DNA of 64,000 bases from Oceanobacillus sp. CFH 90083 (lineage in GTDB: Bacteria > Bacillota > Bacilli > Bacillales > Amphibacillaceae): NCBI RefSeq assembly GCF_009389585.1, contig NZ_VIYG01000006.1, positions 62,001-126,000 of the forward strand, written 5' to 3'. The notes beneath the pieces are model-generated. The model saw only the letters and a list, made by a program, of their open reading frames with translations. It had not been told where the DNA came from and made no database searches. Both the position numbers and the translations under genes were made by a program. Numbering within the stretch: the first letter of the stretch is position 1; every line of letters begins with the position of its first letter. This document shows, in pieces, positions 9,050 to 21,895 of this stretch.

Positions 9050-10324
9050 ATGGAAGCCAAATATACAAAAGCCTATGCTGGAAAATTAGATGCCCGGGAT
9101 GAATTAAGAGACTTTCGTAATGAATTTTATTTAAAAAATGAATGCGTTTACATGGACGGTAATTCATTAGGATTAATGAGTAAAAGAGCAGAGCAGTCTG
9201 TCTATGATTTACTGAGCTCCTGGAGAGAATATGGCATTGACGGATGGACAGAAGGGAATCACCCCTGGTATTACTTATCTGAATCGCTTGGCGAAAAAAT
9301 GTCTGAGCTCGTTGGTGCAAGTAAAGGAGAAGTAGTAGTAACCGGCTCGACAACAGTGAATTTACATCAGCTTGTTTCTACTTTTTACGAACCGGCAGGA
9401 AACAGAACAAAAATACTCGCAGACTCGCTTAACTTTCCCAGCGATATTTATGCTTTAAAGGCACAGTTAAAAGGAAAAGGGTACAATGAATCCTATCTTA
9501 TTCAAGTACAGAGCGAAGATGGGCACATGCTGGATGAAGAGACAATTATTGAAGCAATGACAAAGGAGGTTGCATTAATCGTTTTGCCGAGTGTACTGTA
9601 CCGGAGCGGGCAAATCTTAGATATGGAAAAGTTAACCAAAGCAGCGCATGAACGAGGGATAAAAATCGGTTTTGATTTATGTCATTCGATTGGAGCTATT
9701 CCGCATCAGCTGCATGAATGGGATGTTGATTTTGCATTTTGGTGTACTTATAAACATTTGAATGGCGGCCCTGGCAGTGTTGCGGCACTCTATGTGAATA
9801 AAAAACATCTCGGTGCTTCTCCTGGACTTGCAGGCTGGTTCAGCTCAGATAAAGAAAAACAGTTTGATATGGAACACACATTGACACCTGCATCAAATGC
9901 TGGAGCTTTCCAAATTGGAACACCACATATTTTAAGTGCTGCTCCACTAATCGGCGCATTGGATTTATTCCATGAAGCAGGGATTGAAAAGATACGAAGG
10001 AAATCCTTGCAGCTGACAGCGTATATGATGGATTTAATTGAATATGAATTAAAGGATTTTAATTTTGTCATCTGTAATCCGGTAAATGATAAGCAGCGCG
10101 GCGGACATATTTATCTTGAACACCCGGAGGCTGCACGGATTTGCAAGGCATTAAAAATGAAAAAAGTTATCCCTGATTTTAGGAAACCGTCTGGTATCCG
10201 GCTTGCACCAGTAGCTTTATATAATTCATTTACTGATGTTTATGACTGTGTGCAAACTATGAAAAATATTATGGAGGATAAAGTGTATGAGCAATATTCC
10301 AATGAAAGGGAGGTTGTGTCCTGA
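9050..10324 (+). CDS. kynU: Kynureninase
   Basis: A 424-residue PLP-dependent fold-type I enzyme that cleaves kynurenine to anthranilate and alanine. The PLP lysine lies in [14 protein letters not shown]; other family stretches are [13 protein letters not shown] near the N-terminus and [13 protein letters not shown] near the end. ATG at 9050 has AAGGGAAG 8 bases upstream; an in-frame GTG at 9041 overlaps that site. It is the first gene of a three-gene operon whose products together degrade tryptophan to anthranilate; the stop overlaps the kynB start by one base. Confidence 0.95.
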   Translation: MEAKYTKAYAGKLDARDELRDFRNEFYLKNECVYMDGNSLGLMSKRAEQSVYDLLSSWREYGIDGWTEGNHPWYYLSESLGEKMSELVGASKGEVVVTGSTTVNLHQLVSTFYEPAGNRTKILADSLNFPSDIYALKAQLKGKGYNESYLIQVQSEDGHMLDEETIIEAMTKEVALIVLPSVLYRSGQILDMEKLTKAAHERGIKIGFDLCHSIGAIPHQLHEWDVDFAFWCTYKHLNGGPGSVAALYVNKKHLGASPGLAGWFSSDKEKQFDMEHTLTPASNAGAFQIGTPHILSAAPLIGALDLFHEAGIEKIRRKSLQLTAYMMDLIEYELKDFNFVICNPVNDKQRGGHIYLEHPEAARICKALKMKKVIPDFRKPSGIRLAPVALYNSFTDVYDCVQTMKNIMEDKVYEQYSNEREVVS

Positions 10325-10956
10325 TGTCTAAATGGATTGATATTTCGCAGCCGTTGAATAATAATTTAGCGCACTGGCCCGAGGATGAGCCATTTCATTA
10401 TGAGACACCGGTAACCAAAGAGATGACGGGCTCTGTCAATATCGGCAGAATAACAACAAGCGCACATATCGGCACCCATGTTGATGCACCATTTCATTTT
10501 TTAAATGATGGGAAACGGATACTCGACTTAGATATTGAGCGCTATATTGGTCCCTGCATGGTCATTGATTTAAGTGACTTTGATGAAATTGACAAAAATG
10601 CTTTAAGAGCAAAAGGACTTTCTCATGCAGAACGGCTATTAATTAAGACAGCATTGCCGAATCAACCAGAACGGTTCCCGGAAGAAGTACCTCCGATTAC
10701 TGCAGATGGTGCGGCGTACATGCAATCACTTGGTGTAAAGCTGGTAGGCGTAGATACACCGTCTGTAGACCGGATCTCTAGTAAAGATTTGACGGGGCAT
10801 CATGCTTTATACCAGCATGATATTTATATTCTGGAGAATGTTATGCTGGATCACGTAGAGGAGGGAGCCTATGAACTGATTGCCTTGCCATTAGCATTGG
10901 AGGAGGGGGATGGAAGCCCTGTACGTGCTGTCATAAAACCTATTGAGGAGCGTTGA
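10324..10956 (+). CDS. kynB: Arylformamidase (kynurenine formamidase)
   Basis: A 210-residue cyclase-family (KynB) hydrolase that converts N-formylkynurenine to kynurenine. It has the metal-binding motif [12 protein letters not shown] (residues 48-59), characteristic of the family, and the later stretch GVDTPSVD. Bacterial KynB is a zinc or manganese enzyme. The start overlaps the kynU stop, and kynA follows after two bases, so the three genes are translated as a coupled unit. Confidence 0.95.
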   Translation: MSKWIDISQPLNNNLAHWPEDEPFHYETPVTKEMTGSVNIGRITTSAHIGTHVDAPFHFLNDGKRILDLDIERYIGPCMVIDLSDFDEIDKNALRAKGLSHAERLLIKTALPNQPERFPEEVPPITADGAAYMQSLGVKLVGVDTPSVDRISSKDLTGHHALYQHDIYILENVMLDHVEEGAYELIALPLALEEGDGSPVRAVIKPIEER

Positions 10957-10958
10957 AA

Positions 10959-11807
10959 ATGAAATCGGTTAATCAACATAAGGCTTTTGAAAATGAAAAA
11001 AGTCTTCATACAGATTTTAAAGCAAAAATGACATACAGTGACTATTTAGGGCTGAATACGTTATTGTCCAGCCAGCAGCCTTTGAGCAAACATCATGACG
11101 AAAAGCTATTCATCGTTGTCCACCACGTGAGCGAGCTTTGGATGAATTTAATTTTGCATGAAATCTATTCTGCAATTGAGGATATACAGGCAGATAACCT
11201 CAGGTCTTCCTTTAAAAAGCTTGCACGGGTAGCTCAAATACAAGAACAGCTGAAAAATGTATGGGATGTCCTTTCTACCATGACACCAAGTGAGTATATG
11301 GAATTTCGAGATAAGTTAGGAAATGCATCCGGTTTTCAATCCTATCAAAATAGATTAATAGAATTTGCCTTGGGATATAAAACAGAATATGTTCTAAAAA
11401 TATATGAAAAAGAGCCAGAGCTTCATCAGGCTTTACAGGAAGCGCACGATGCACCGAGTCTTTATGATGTTTCGATTCGGGCACTTGCCAGAGCAGGTTT
11501 CTCGATTGATGAGGATGTATTGAGCAGGGACGTCAGTATTACGTACAAATCTAATGAAAGTGTGAAACAGGCGTGGATGACTGTATACAAAAATGTAGAT
11601 CAATATTGGGAATTATATGAACTTGCTGAAGAGCTGGTAGATATTGAAGATTTATTTCAACAGTGGCGTTTCAGACATATGAAAACAGTAGAACGGATTA
11701 TTGGCTTTAAAAAGGGGACAGGAGGTTCCGGCGGTGTGAGTTATTTGAAAAAGGTGCTTGATCAATACTTCTTCCCGGAATTGTGGGAATTACGGACGGA
11801 GCTGTAA
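10959..11807 (+). CDS. kynA: Tryptophan 2,3-dioxygenase
   Basis: A 282-residue heme dioxygenase that opens the indole ring of L-tryptophan, the first step of the pathway although last in this operon. Visible family patterns are [16 protein letters not shown] near residues 45-62 and, close to the C-terminus, [19 protein letters not shown], which contains the proximal heme histidine and the substrate-covering GTGGS loop. ATG at 10959 follows GAGGAG with an 8-base gap. Gene order U-B-A is one of several seen in bacteria. Confidence 0.95.
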   Translation: MKSVNQHKAFENEKSLHTDFKAKMTYSDYLGLNTLLSSQQPLSKHHDEKLFIVVHHVSELWMNLILHEIYSAIEDIQADNLRSSFKKLARVAQIQEQLKNVWDVLSTMTPSEYMEFRDKLGNASGFQSYQNRLIEFALGYKTEYVLKIYEKEPELHQALQEAHDAPSLYDVSIRALARAGFSIDEDVLSRDVSITYKSNESVKQAWMTVYKNVDQYWELYELAEELVDIEDLFQQWRFRHMKTVERIIGFKKGTGGSGGVSYLKKVLDQYFFPELWELRTEL

Positions 11808-12154
11808 ATGGGGATACTGTTTTAGTTGAAGAAAGAAGAGATTGGGCACGAAACTGCGTATGCAGGGTAAGAATAATAGCAGTTCTTTCTCTTCTTTCCG
11901 TCTTTCAAAAGTATATGCTTGATAACTGATATAGAAGTGTGTGTTCAACAAGTAATCAAATTAGAAGCAAGAAGATGAAGGCAACAGGTTTTTTACGAAC
12001 GGGCTTGCGCGTGTTGTGATGATTTCTATGTTATCCGCACGATGCAGACAAACTTAACTAAAATTCTTAAATATGTGAGTATCGGACAAAACACGTTAAC
12101 GCAGAGATTCGCTGCTTATCTTTGGGAGCTTTTTGAACATCCTCTAGAAGTGTT
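11808..12154. other. Intergenic stretch after kynA with an inverted repeat
   Basis: GAAAGAAGAGA (about 11831-11841) and TCTCTTCTTTC (about 11889-11899) are inverted copies about 47 bases apart with a smaller ACTGC/GCAGG hairpin between them; this may end the kyn transcript. Nothing else is recognisable up to the next gene. Confidence 0.4.
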
Positions 12155-13123
12155 TTATTTCTTAATTCGATAATGCGAAACGGTTACTTCAGCTATTCTA
12201 AGGATTTCAAAGTGAAGATCTTCAGGTTCAATCACTTTCATTTGATTCGCGAATCCCAGGATATATCTTTTGGCCTCTTCCTGTGTATCAAAAGCTAATT
12301 TAACAGGTACCCATCCTTCTTTATCGATTGGATTAGACTTTATTATCCGTACAAAATGATTTGCAAAGGATAATCTCGGTAAAACTTCTTGAGCGACCTT
12401 TACCCATACTTCATAGGTCGGTAATGCTTTTATAAAAGCTTGCTTAGAAGTTTTCCAATACTGCGCAATGTCAAAGCTCTCAGGTCTTTCAAATGTTTCC
12501 TTCATCGGTGCAGCGGATTGAATCCGTGAAGCCCGGTAATTTCGAATAGCTCCATTTTCTTTAGCGGCAATTAAATACCAGCTACTGCCTTTAGCGACTA
12601 GTCCAAGCGGTTGTACGATATAATTATTCGTTTGTCCATCTGCGCGCTGATAGACGATATCCAATTTATAATTTTCCCATATAGCATTTTTCAAAACCTC
12701 AAAGGATGCTATTTTTTCTTTTGTATCCCGCCAGGAACTGGTATCAATATGAATGCGATTCCATACATCCTTTGCATTTTCGCGAAATATGGCAGGAAGG
12801 GAAGCGATCAGTTTATTTCTGGCATCTTCAGAAGTCCGGGTTAGTCCTAAGTCTTCAAGTAGTTGTGGAGAGCCCGGAACAAATAAAGCACGTATTTCAG
12901 CTTCCTTTAATCCGGTTAAATCAGTCTGGTATCCTTCGACTAAAGACCAGCCTCCATTTTTCCCGCGATCAGCAAAAACTGGAATGCCGGCCCCGCTTAA
13001 AGCTTCCATATCTCTATAAATCGTCCGTTCGGAAACTTCCAGCTTTTCAGCTAACTCTTTAGCAGTCATCTGTCCATGTGATTGCAACATTAAAAGAATA
13101 GATATTAAACGGTCGCCTCTCAA
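12155..13123 (-). CDS. YafY/WYL-family transcriptional regulator
   Basis: About 322 residues. The N-terminus is a DeoR-like winged helix (RLISILLMLQ through SERTIYRDMEAL, residues 4-45), followed by the ligand-sensing WYL domain from about residue 140, with SSWYLIAAKENGAIRNYRAS matching the WYL motif. Such proteins often control a neighbouring enzyme gene. TTG at 13123 has AAGGTGA about 6 bases ahead; a GTG three codons earlier overlaps that site. It is divergent from an SDR oxidoreductase, and a palindrome lies between them. Ligand unknown. Confidence 0.88.
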   Translation of the reverse strand: MRGDRLISILLMLQSHGQMTAKELAEKLEVSERTIYRDMEALSGAGIPVFADRGKNGGWSLVEGYQTDLTGLKEAEIRALFVPGSPQLLEDLGLTRTSEDARNKLIASLPAIFRENAKDVWNRIHIDTSSWRDTKEKIASFEVLKNAIWENYKLDIVYQRADGQTNNYIVQPLGLVAKGSSWYLIAAKENGAIRNYRASRIQSAAPMKETFERPESFDIAQYWKTSKQAFIKALPTYEVWVKVAQEVLPRLSFANHFVRIIKSNPIDKEGWVPVKLAFDTQEEAKRYILGFANQMKVIEPEDLHFEILRIAEVTVSHYRIKK

Positions 13124-13157
13124 TAAAATCACCTTTTTATATTTATTTAATTAAATA

Positions 13158-13172
13158 TGACAATAGTTGTCA
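13158..13172. promoter_or_regulatory. Palindromic operator candidate between WYL regulator and SDR
   Basis: TGACAATAGTTGTCA is a perfect 6-3-6 dyad in the 99-base divergent intergenic region. TATAAT at 13185-13190 lies just to its right and would be the SDR -10. The WYL protein encoded next door is the likely binder (inference). Confidence 0.5.
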
Positions 13173-13222
13173 AGAATCCGTTTGTATAATGTAAATATAT
13201 TCACACGAAAGGAATGAAATTA

Positions 13223-14056
13223 ATGAAAAATCTTCATGGGAAAGTTGCGCTTGTTACAGGCGGGAGCAGAGGAGCAGGGCGCGGCATTGCGATAGAGTTG
13301 GGAAAGGCTGGTGCAATCGTATATGTTACCGGCCGGAGTGTAAAAGGGGCATCTACAAATAATTGGCCGGGAACGATAGATGACACTGTTTTGGAAATAG
13401 AAGCTGCGGGTGGAACAGGGATTGCAGTTCAGTGTGATCATACAAATGATATAGAGACAGAAGCCGTAATTTCTCAAATTCGTAAAGAGCAGGGAAGGCT
13501 GGATATTTTGATTAATAATGTATGGGGCGCTCATGATTTAGGAGTTGATGGGAAACCTTTCTGGGAGCTGCCATTAAAAAATTGGGATACAATGTTTACT
13601 GCAGGTGTGCGTGCTCAACTGGCAACAAATCATTTTGCAGTTCCATTACTCCGTGAAAATAAACAGGCACTCATTGTTCATACAACTTTCTGGGATCATG
13701 GCAAGTACACAGGACAGTTTTATTATGATTTAGCTAAAAATGCTTTGATACGGATGGCTTATGGACTTTCTATCGAATTAAAAGCAGATAATATTGCTGT
13801 TCTTGCTGTTTCTCCCGGATTTATGCGGACGGAGCTTGTATTGAAATATCATGATTCAGATGAATTACATTGGGAAGAAGCAGAAGATTTAAAGCAAACG
13901 GAAACCCCATATTATGTCGGGCGGGGCATAACTGCATTAGCAAATGATTCAAATGTGATGAAGAAAAGCGGCCAAGTGTTCAGAATTGGAGAACTGGCGA
14001 AAGAGTACAAATTTACAGATGTTGATGGGCGTTATATTCCACCATTTACAATATAG
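13223..14056 (+). CDS. SDR-family short-chain dehydrogenase/reductase
   Basis: A 277-residue classical-type SDR. The NAD(P)-binding TGGSRGAGRG sits near the N-terminus, the NNVWG stretch corresponds to the NNAG motif, and YDLAK is the catalytic YxxxK, with SPGFMRTEL after it. Substrate is not deducible. ATG at 13223 has AAAGGA 9 bases upstream; an earlier ATG at 13214 abuts that site. It is divergent from the WYL regulator, which probably controls it. No obvious terminator follows. Confidence 0.88.
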   Translation: MKNLHGKVALVTGGSRGAGRGIAIELGKAGAIVYVTGRSVKGASTNNWPGTIDDTVLEIEAAGGTGIAVQCDHTNDIETEAVISQIRKEQGRLDILINNVWGAHDLGVDGKPFWELPLKNWDTMFTAGVRAQLATNHFAVPLLRENKQALIVHTTFWDHGKYTGQFYYDLAKNALIRMAYGLSIELKADNIAVLAVSPGFMRTELVLKYHDSDELHWEEAEDLKQTETPYYVGRGITALANDSNVMKKSGQVFRIGELAKEYKFTDVDGRYIPPFTI

Positions 14057-14335
14057 TTATGCTTTTTGTATCATTGTAAAAAAATTGCTTTTTAACCATG
14101 TAAGAATTGGTGATTTTAGTACTTTAGATTTTAGCGCAGTGTAGCTTGCTGTAAAGCTTCCACTTCAAAAAAGAGAAAATGGAGAATACGAAGAGGAACT
14201 CAAGCAGTAACGGCTTGATTAGTTCAAATGCCTTTAGATCATGCTTTTGGTACTGTCATTCATTGGGAATAAAAAACCCTGCCTGAGTGAATTTTTACTT
14301 TAGAAATGGACAGCTTGCTAATGATAAAATAATTA
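14057..14335. other. Gene-free stretch
   Basis: No coding frame with a start signal, no strong repeat. Confidence 0.4.
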
Positions 14336-14375
14336 AATCCCCTACTCCATTACAGCGGTGATGCAGCGGGGGATT
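14336..14375 (-). terminator. Terminator of the coiled-coil gene
   Basis: On the minus strand an outer AATCCCC/GGGGATT pair encloses a GC-rich loop and is followed by TAATTATTTT. Confidence 0.55.
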
Positions 14376-14409
14376 GTTAATATTATGGGATGAATGAACA
14401 AGAGAAGTG

Positions 14410-14763
14410 TTATGCTTGTTCAGAATAATGGCGGAGTTTTTTCTCATGCTGGGCAACTTTACTTAACAGAAAATCGGTAGTATTTTGCGTTTCTGTTAAA
14501 TCTGTTCGAATCCCGTCTATCTTTTTTCCTAAGTGATCAAAGCCTTTGTCCATCCTGGTTTCCAAGTCTGCCCTCATGTTATCCATTTTAGAATCCATTT
14601 GTTCAAACCTCTGATCGATGTCATCAAACTTCTTATCAATGTGTTCAAATCTCTGATCAATGTCATTAAACTTCGTATTAATGTGATCAAATTTTTTATC
14701 AATATGTTTGGAATGAAGTTCTAAAGCATGCAATATTTCTTTTAACATTGTATCCTGTTCCAT
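14410..14763 (-). CDS. Small coiled-coil repeat protein, function unknown
   Basis: A 117-residue highly charged protein. Between residues about 20 and 75 it repeats the unit FDHI/FNDI/FEHI/FDDI-DQRF or DKKF roughly every 7-14 residues, giving a regular hydrophobic heptad that should form a long parallel coiled coil. There is no membrane segment and no signal peptide. The start ATG follows a near-perfect AGGAGGTGAAAGCT ribosome site, so the gene is real. Similar heptad proteins occur in phages and in Gram-positive chromosomes, but no named function is recognised. Confidence 0.7.
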   Translation of the reverse strand: MEQDTMLKEILHALELHSKHIDKKFDHINTKFNDIDQRFEHIDKKFDDIDQRFEQMDSKMDNMRADLETRMDKGFDHLGKKIDGIRTDLTETQNTTDFLLSKVAQHEKKLRHYSEQA

Positions 14764-14784
14764 AGCTTTCACCTCCTTTTCCAA

Positions 14785-15081
14785 TAGTATAAATGAATCT
14801 TTACAGATTGGGAAGTGTTTGAAAGAAATAATGGAACCAAGTTTGTGATGATATGGATAATAAATAACCCTTGAGAGAACGAAAATAAAAAGAAAATTAT
14901 TTTTCGATGGCGATTTATAATGGATTTAAATGAAAATATGGAACCGTAGAACTTGCTTTAGAACAAAATGCTGCGTTTGTGTTTTTGGAGCCTTCGTGTT
15001 ATATATTCGATGAATTACATACATTTTTACTATATTAGTATGGAAGAGCTAAAATAGATAGGTAAAATATCCATTTCTCTA
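14785..15081. other. Gene-free stretch before the licT promoter
   Basis: AT-rich DNA with nothing recognisable. Confidence 0.35.
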
Positions 15082-15110
15082 TTGCAATTGAAACCGTCAT
15101 CATCTATAAT
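15082..15110 (+). promoter_or_regulatory. licT promoter with embedded cre-like site
   Basis: TTGCAA (15082-15087) and TATAAT (15105-15110) are 17 bases apart. The spacer holds TTGAAACCGTCATCA (15088-15102), which matches the catabolite-response consensus WTGNAANCGNWNNCW except at one position. CcpA bound there would block the promoter, giving glucose repression (inference). Confidence 0.7.
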
Positions 15111-15121
15111 GAAATTATTCA

Positions 15122-15215
15122 AAGGATTGTTACTGTTCGGCAGGCAAAACCTGGATTAATCGCTGAGGATTGTTAGGCTATCTGCCTGCAATTTTGGATT
15201 AATCCAGGTTTTTTT
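15122..15215 (+). promoter_or_regulatory. RAT antiterminator and terminator ahead of licT
   Basis: The leader starts with a ribonucleic antiterminator (GGATTGTTACTG, then GGCAGGCAAAACC, 15122-15152) that overlaps the left arm of a terminator. AACCTGGATTAATC (15148-15161) pairs with GATTAATCCAGGTT (15197-15210), followed by a T-run. This is the classical BglG/LicT switch: the antiterminator protein stabilises RAT so transcription passes. Confidence 0.92.
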
Positions 15216-15265
15216 CTGAACAAGCAGATATCAGGGGAATTAAAAAATACTCTTTTCAGGTGTGA

Positions 15266-16129
15266 ATGCAATTGAAAATTACGAAAGTACTAAATAATAA
15301 TGTCGTTATGTCAAAAGATGAATCGAATCAGGAAATGGTTGTGATGGGCAGGGGGTTAGCCTTTCAAAAAAAGGCAGGCGAGGAAATTGACGCAGCTCAA
15401 ATTGAGAAAACCTTTGTATTGGAGAATTCTAATGTTGCTAAGAAGCTTGCGGAATTAATGAAAGAAACTTCGGAAATATACTTGGATCTCTCCTATAAAA
15501 TTCTTGAGTTAGCTAAAGCGAATTTGACATATAAATTGGATAATTATTTATATGTCGCCTTAACCGATCATTTAAGTTTTGCAATTACAAGACATAAAAA
15601 CGGTATCGATTTGAAAAATCCGTTATTATGGGAAATTCGCAGGTACTATAAGCAAGAGTTTCAAATTGCATTAAAAGCGTTGGATATAGTGGAAGAGGGC
15701 ACCGGAGTCAGGCTTGTAGAGGATGAGGCAGCTTCCATTGCTCTGCATCTGGTTAATAGTCAGCTGTCCGGGGAAAATATGGATACAGCAATCAAAGTAA
15801 CGGAACTTGTTAATAATATTCTGAATATTGTCAGATATTTTTTCAAAATAGAGTTGGATGAGAATTCTATTAACTATGATCGATTTCTATCGCATCTCCG
15901 CTTCTTTGCTACCCGTTTCATTCGTAAAGAAAAATCAGGTGATACACATGATAATTTCCTGTATGAGCAGGTTAAAAAGAAGTATATAGCAGCATTTGAA
16001 TGTACAGAACGAATTGCAGCCTACATTGCCAAAAACTATGATTGGGATATTTCCAATGATGAAAAAGTTTATTTAACATTGCATATCCACCGAATTACTA
16101 ATCGGCATCAAATAGATACAACATCTTGA
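15266..16129 (+). CDS. licT: LicT/BglG-family transcriptional antiterminator
   Basis: About 287 residues: an N-terminal RNA-binding CAT domain (KITKVLNNNVVMS to about residue 60, with the conserved GRGLAFQKKAGEEID), then two PTS-regulated domains PRD1 (about 70-175) and PRD2 (about 180-285) with the conserved histidines in TDHLSFAI and LTLHIHRI. It binds the two RAT sequences in this locus and is controlled by phosphorylation through HPr and the beta-glucoside EII. Start is ATG at 15266 or TTG at 15272; the latter gives the usual MKITKVLNNN N-terminus and a better spacing from CAGGTG. Confidence 0.93.
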   Translation: MQLKITKVLNNNVVMSKDESNQEMVVMGRGLAFQKKAGEEIDAAQIEKTFVLENSNVAKKLAELMKETSEIYLDLSYKILELAKANLTYKLDNYLYVALTDHLSFAITRHKNGIDLKNPLLWEIRRYYKQEFQIALKALDIVEEGTGVRLVEDEAASIALHLVNSQLSGENMDTAIKVTELVNNILNIVRYFFKIELDENSINYDRFLSHLRFFATRFIRKEKSGDTHDNFLYEQVKKKYIAAFECTERIAAYIAKNYDWDISNDEKVYLTLHIHRITNRHQIDTTS

Positions 16130-16161
16130 GGTAATAAATATTTGTAAATTGAATACTTACA

Positions 16162-16257
16162 TTAGGATTGTTACTGATGAAGCAGGCAAAACCTAAGTTA
16201 TCTCGCAGTTTAAGGAGCGGAGTCTCTTTATGCTGTGTGTAACTTAGGTTTTTTTTA
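16162..16257 (+). promoter_or_regulatory. Second RAT antiterminator and terminator, ahead of bglP
   Basis: TTAGGATTGTTACTG then GCAGGCAAAACCTAA (16162-16196) repeats the RAT design. AACCTAAGTTA (16190-16200) pairs with TAACTTAGGTT (16240-16250) before a run of eight T. This makes transport genes dependent on LicT even after licT itself is transcribed. Confidence 0.92.
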
Positions 16258-16501
16258 TGAACTATAAGGAGGTGGTTCCAAATAAAGCGTTCCCTATCAC
16301 GGAATTATTTTACCTTTTAGGAAGTTTAAAATTATTACAATGAATTTCAGCGGGACGGGTAATACAGAGCCCCAATGAAGTACTTCCATGCAGTTGCAGA
16401 TACCGCATATGTAATGGATCTTCTGTTTGGTACAAATTTTGCAGAAAATAAGAAATAACTTTATCTGATTGATTTTACTACATTAGAAAGAGGGGAAAAC
16501 A

Positions 16502-19928
<3,427 letters not shown>

Positions 19929-20004
19929 TCTGAATGGATAATAATCATTTGACTATGAAGAGGTTGAGATTTTGTACAATATGAAAAATAGCGTATTAAA
20001 AAAG

Positions 20005-20045
20005 GAAAGTATATGTTGGGTATGACATATGCTTTCTTCTTCATT
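20005..20045 (+). terminator. Terminator of the bgl operon
   Basis: GAAAGTATATG pairs with CATATGCTTTC (one G-T), with a T-rich tail. Confidence 0.7.
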
Positions 20046-20160
20046 ATCAAGAAGCCCTGGAACTTTTAGATAACGAGCAGCCTGCTTCAGAGAATTATTT
20101 GTAACAATCGTCTATATACTGAATATTTTAGAAGGGAGTAATGTAGAAAGGAATGGTACA

Positions 20161-20643
20161 ATGAACGATCAGTCTGAAACGAACCCGCAACATGAACAGC
20201 CTTATAATCAAGGAGTAAACCCACATCGTGAACAGCTTTATGATCAGGGAGTAAACCCACAGCATGAGCAGCAGAGAACAAATCTACAACATGAAATGAA
20301 CCCATACCCTGAGCGGCCTTATAATCAGGAAATGAATATGCAGTCTATGGAGCATAATCCTCATGCAAAACAAATGTACGATACATGTAAAAAATTCCAT
20401 CTATACTTTGTACAAATTCAAACAACAGAAGGACAAATGTATGACGGAATTATTGAGGATGTAGATAATGAAGGGGTGACCATGCTCATCCCAGATGGTG
20501 ATATGGAACGGGGAGAAGGAATGGAACGTCAATTTGGATTTGGCTACGGTGGATATGGTTTCCCAAGAAGATTTCGGCGTTTTAGACGTTTCCGATTCCC
20601 GTTTTTTCTGTTAAGCAGTTTATTTTTCCCGTATTATTATTAA
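20161..20643 (+). CDS. Repeat-bearing protein with LSm-like core and aromatic/Arg-rich tail, possibly spore-associated
   Basis: 160 residues in three parts. Residues 1-65 are a Q/N/H/P-rich repeat region with near copies of a unit such as YNQGVNPHREQ and YDQGVNPQHEQ. Residues about 78-115 (FVQIQTTEGQMYDGIIEDVD) look like a small LSm/YlzA-style beta-barrel. The tail is glycine/tyrosine then arginine/phenylalanine rich and ends in PYYY. This layout recalls surface or coat proteins of spores in bacilli, but no known coat protein is recognised. AAAGGA lies 8 bases before the ATG. Strong terminator follows. Confidence 0.65.
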   Translation: MNDQSETNPQHEQPYNQGVNPHREQLYDQGVNPQHEQQRTNLQHEMNPYPERPYNQEMNMQSMEHNPHAKQMYDTCKKFHLYFVQIQTTEGQMYDGIIEDVDNEGVTMLIPDGDMERGEGMERQFGFGYGGYGFPRRFRRFRRFRFPFFLLSSLFFPYYY

Positions 20644-20663
20644 TATTTACTTTATCTATATTG

Positions 20664-20702
20664 TGCAAATAACCGCCAATCATTGGTGGTTATTTGCATT
20701 TC
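20664..20702 (+). terminator. Terminator after the repeat protein
   Basis: TGCAAATAACCGCCAAT and ATTGGTGGTTATTTGCA form a long stem (with G-T pairs); a short T-run follows. Confidence 0.75.
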
Positions 20703-21154
20703 CTGCTGTTAATGAAAGCGGGAGAAGGATAATGCATAGAAAGGATTTTTTTGAGCCGCACGATAATTGCTTTAAAGCAATATGTTTGATGAAAAAGAGT
20801 AAAATTTTAGTCAAGAAATGTATTCTATCTATAGTCGGCACTCTCTTAGAAAGCAAAAATCTATGCTATAATGAAAAACAATTTAGAGGATGAGAGGGAG
20901 ATAATTATTTGAAGAAAAATGTACTGTATATTGATGCTAACTTAGAAATTGAGTGAATAATCATTGGAAAAAGCGGGATATCCGTTTTCATTGATTACTT
21001 TCTGGGGACAATGCGGAATAAGAAGTGTCCCATCATAATTAAGGTGCCAAAAGAATGAAAGCTGAGATAAGGCAGACAGAGCAATTACCCTGTTTGGATA
21101 TAACATGAGTTTTATCTGACTTTAGAGCTGCTATCATGTTAAAAAAACAAAGGA
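20703..21154 (+). other. Gene-poor stretch with a promoter-like TATAAT and a tiny ORF
   Basis: TATAAT near 20869 is followed by GAGAGGGAG and a TTG-started 14-codon frame (MKKNVLYIDANLEIE) ending at about 20956. It looks like the start of a lost gene rather than a functional peptide. The rest is featureless. Confidence 0.35.
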
Positions 21155-21895
21155 GTGAGGACCATTCCTAATAAAAGAATCCTGGCAATCAGTGATATTC
21201 ATGGCTGCTATCAAGAGCTTGTACAATTATTAAAATTAAATGATTATAATCCGAAAGACGACCAGCTTATTTTGCTTGGAGACTATATTGACAGAGGTCC
21301 TGAATCAAAGCGGACAGTCGCTTATATCATGAAGCTGGTAGAAGAAGGAGCGATTGCTTTACGGGGAAACCATGATCAGATGTTCTTAGAGTTTATTTTT
21401 AGTGATGATCCAGATAAAGAGCGCCGCTATTTAATGAATGGAGGGATGACAACGCTGGAAACATATGTCGGGGAAGACTATTTTCCAGATGATGCTGCAG
21501 GAGAGCATTTACATTCTGCCAGGCAGCTAATCAAAGAAACAGATAGGGAGCATTTAGCGTTCCTGTCTAACCTGCCGTATTATTTTGAAACGGAAAAGCA
21601 TCTTTTTGTTCATGCAGGCATCGACCCATCATTGGCGGATTGGAAGAATACTCCTGATTACGATAAAATCTGGATTCGTCATGAATTTCTGGGGTTTGAT
21701 CACCCCCATCATTTTACTGTTGTTCATGGGCATTCACCCACGCAATATATTCGGGGCCGCAAAGACAATAGTATCTTTTTTGGCAATAAAAAGATTGGAA
21801 TTGATGGGGCCTGTGCTTATGGAGGCAGATTAAATTGTTTAATTATTATGGAGGATTCGTATCAGACGACATATATCAGTAATGAAAAAGCATGA
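21155..21895 (+). CDS. PPP-type metallophosphatase
   Basis: A 246-residue calcineurin-like phosphoesterase with the complete PPP signature: DIHG, GDYIDRG, GNHD, a later HAGID and HGHSP. Such bacterial enzymes act as protein serine/threonine phosphatases or on dinucleoside polyphosphates; the specificity cannot be read here. The start is uncertain. GTG at 21155 lies inside the ribosome site AGGAGTGAGG, whereas an ATT at 21164 would have proper spacing and gives IPNKRILAISDIHG. No ATG or TTG is available in between. Confidence 0.85.
   Translation: MRTIPNKRILAISDIHGCYQELVQLLKLNDYNPKDDQLILLGDYIDRGPESKRTVAYIMKLVEEGAIALRGNHDQMFLEFIFSDDPDKERRYLMNGGMTTLETYVGEDYFPDDAAGEHLHSARQLIKETDREHLAFLSNLPYYFETEKHLFVHAGIDPSLADWKNTPDYDKIWIRHEFLGFDHPHHFTVVHGHSPTQYIRGRKDNSIFFGNKKIGIDGACAYGGRLNCLIIMEDSYQTTYISNEKA

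Noticed and set aside
16269-16460. A NFSGTGNTE-like stretch after the second RAT, resembling a flavodoxin P-loop
   Set aside because: No continuous frame, no ribosome-site-linked start for it and no other flavodoxin features; too short to call.
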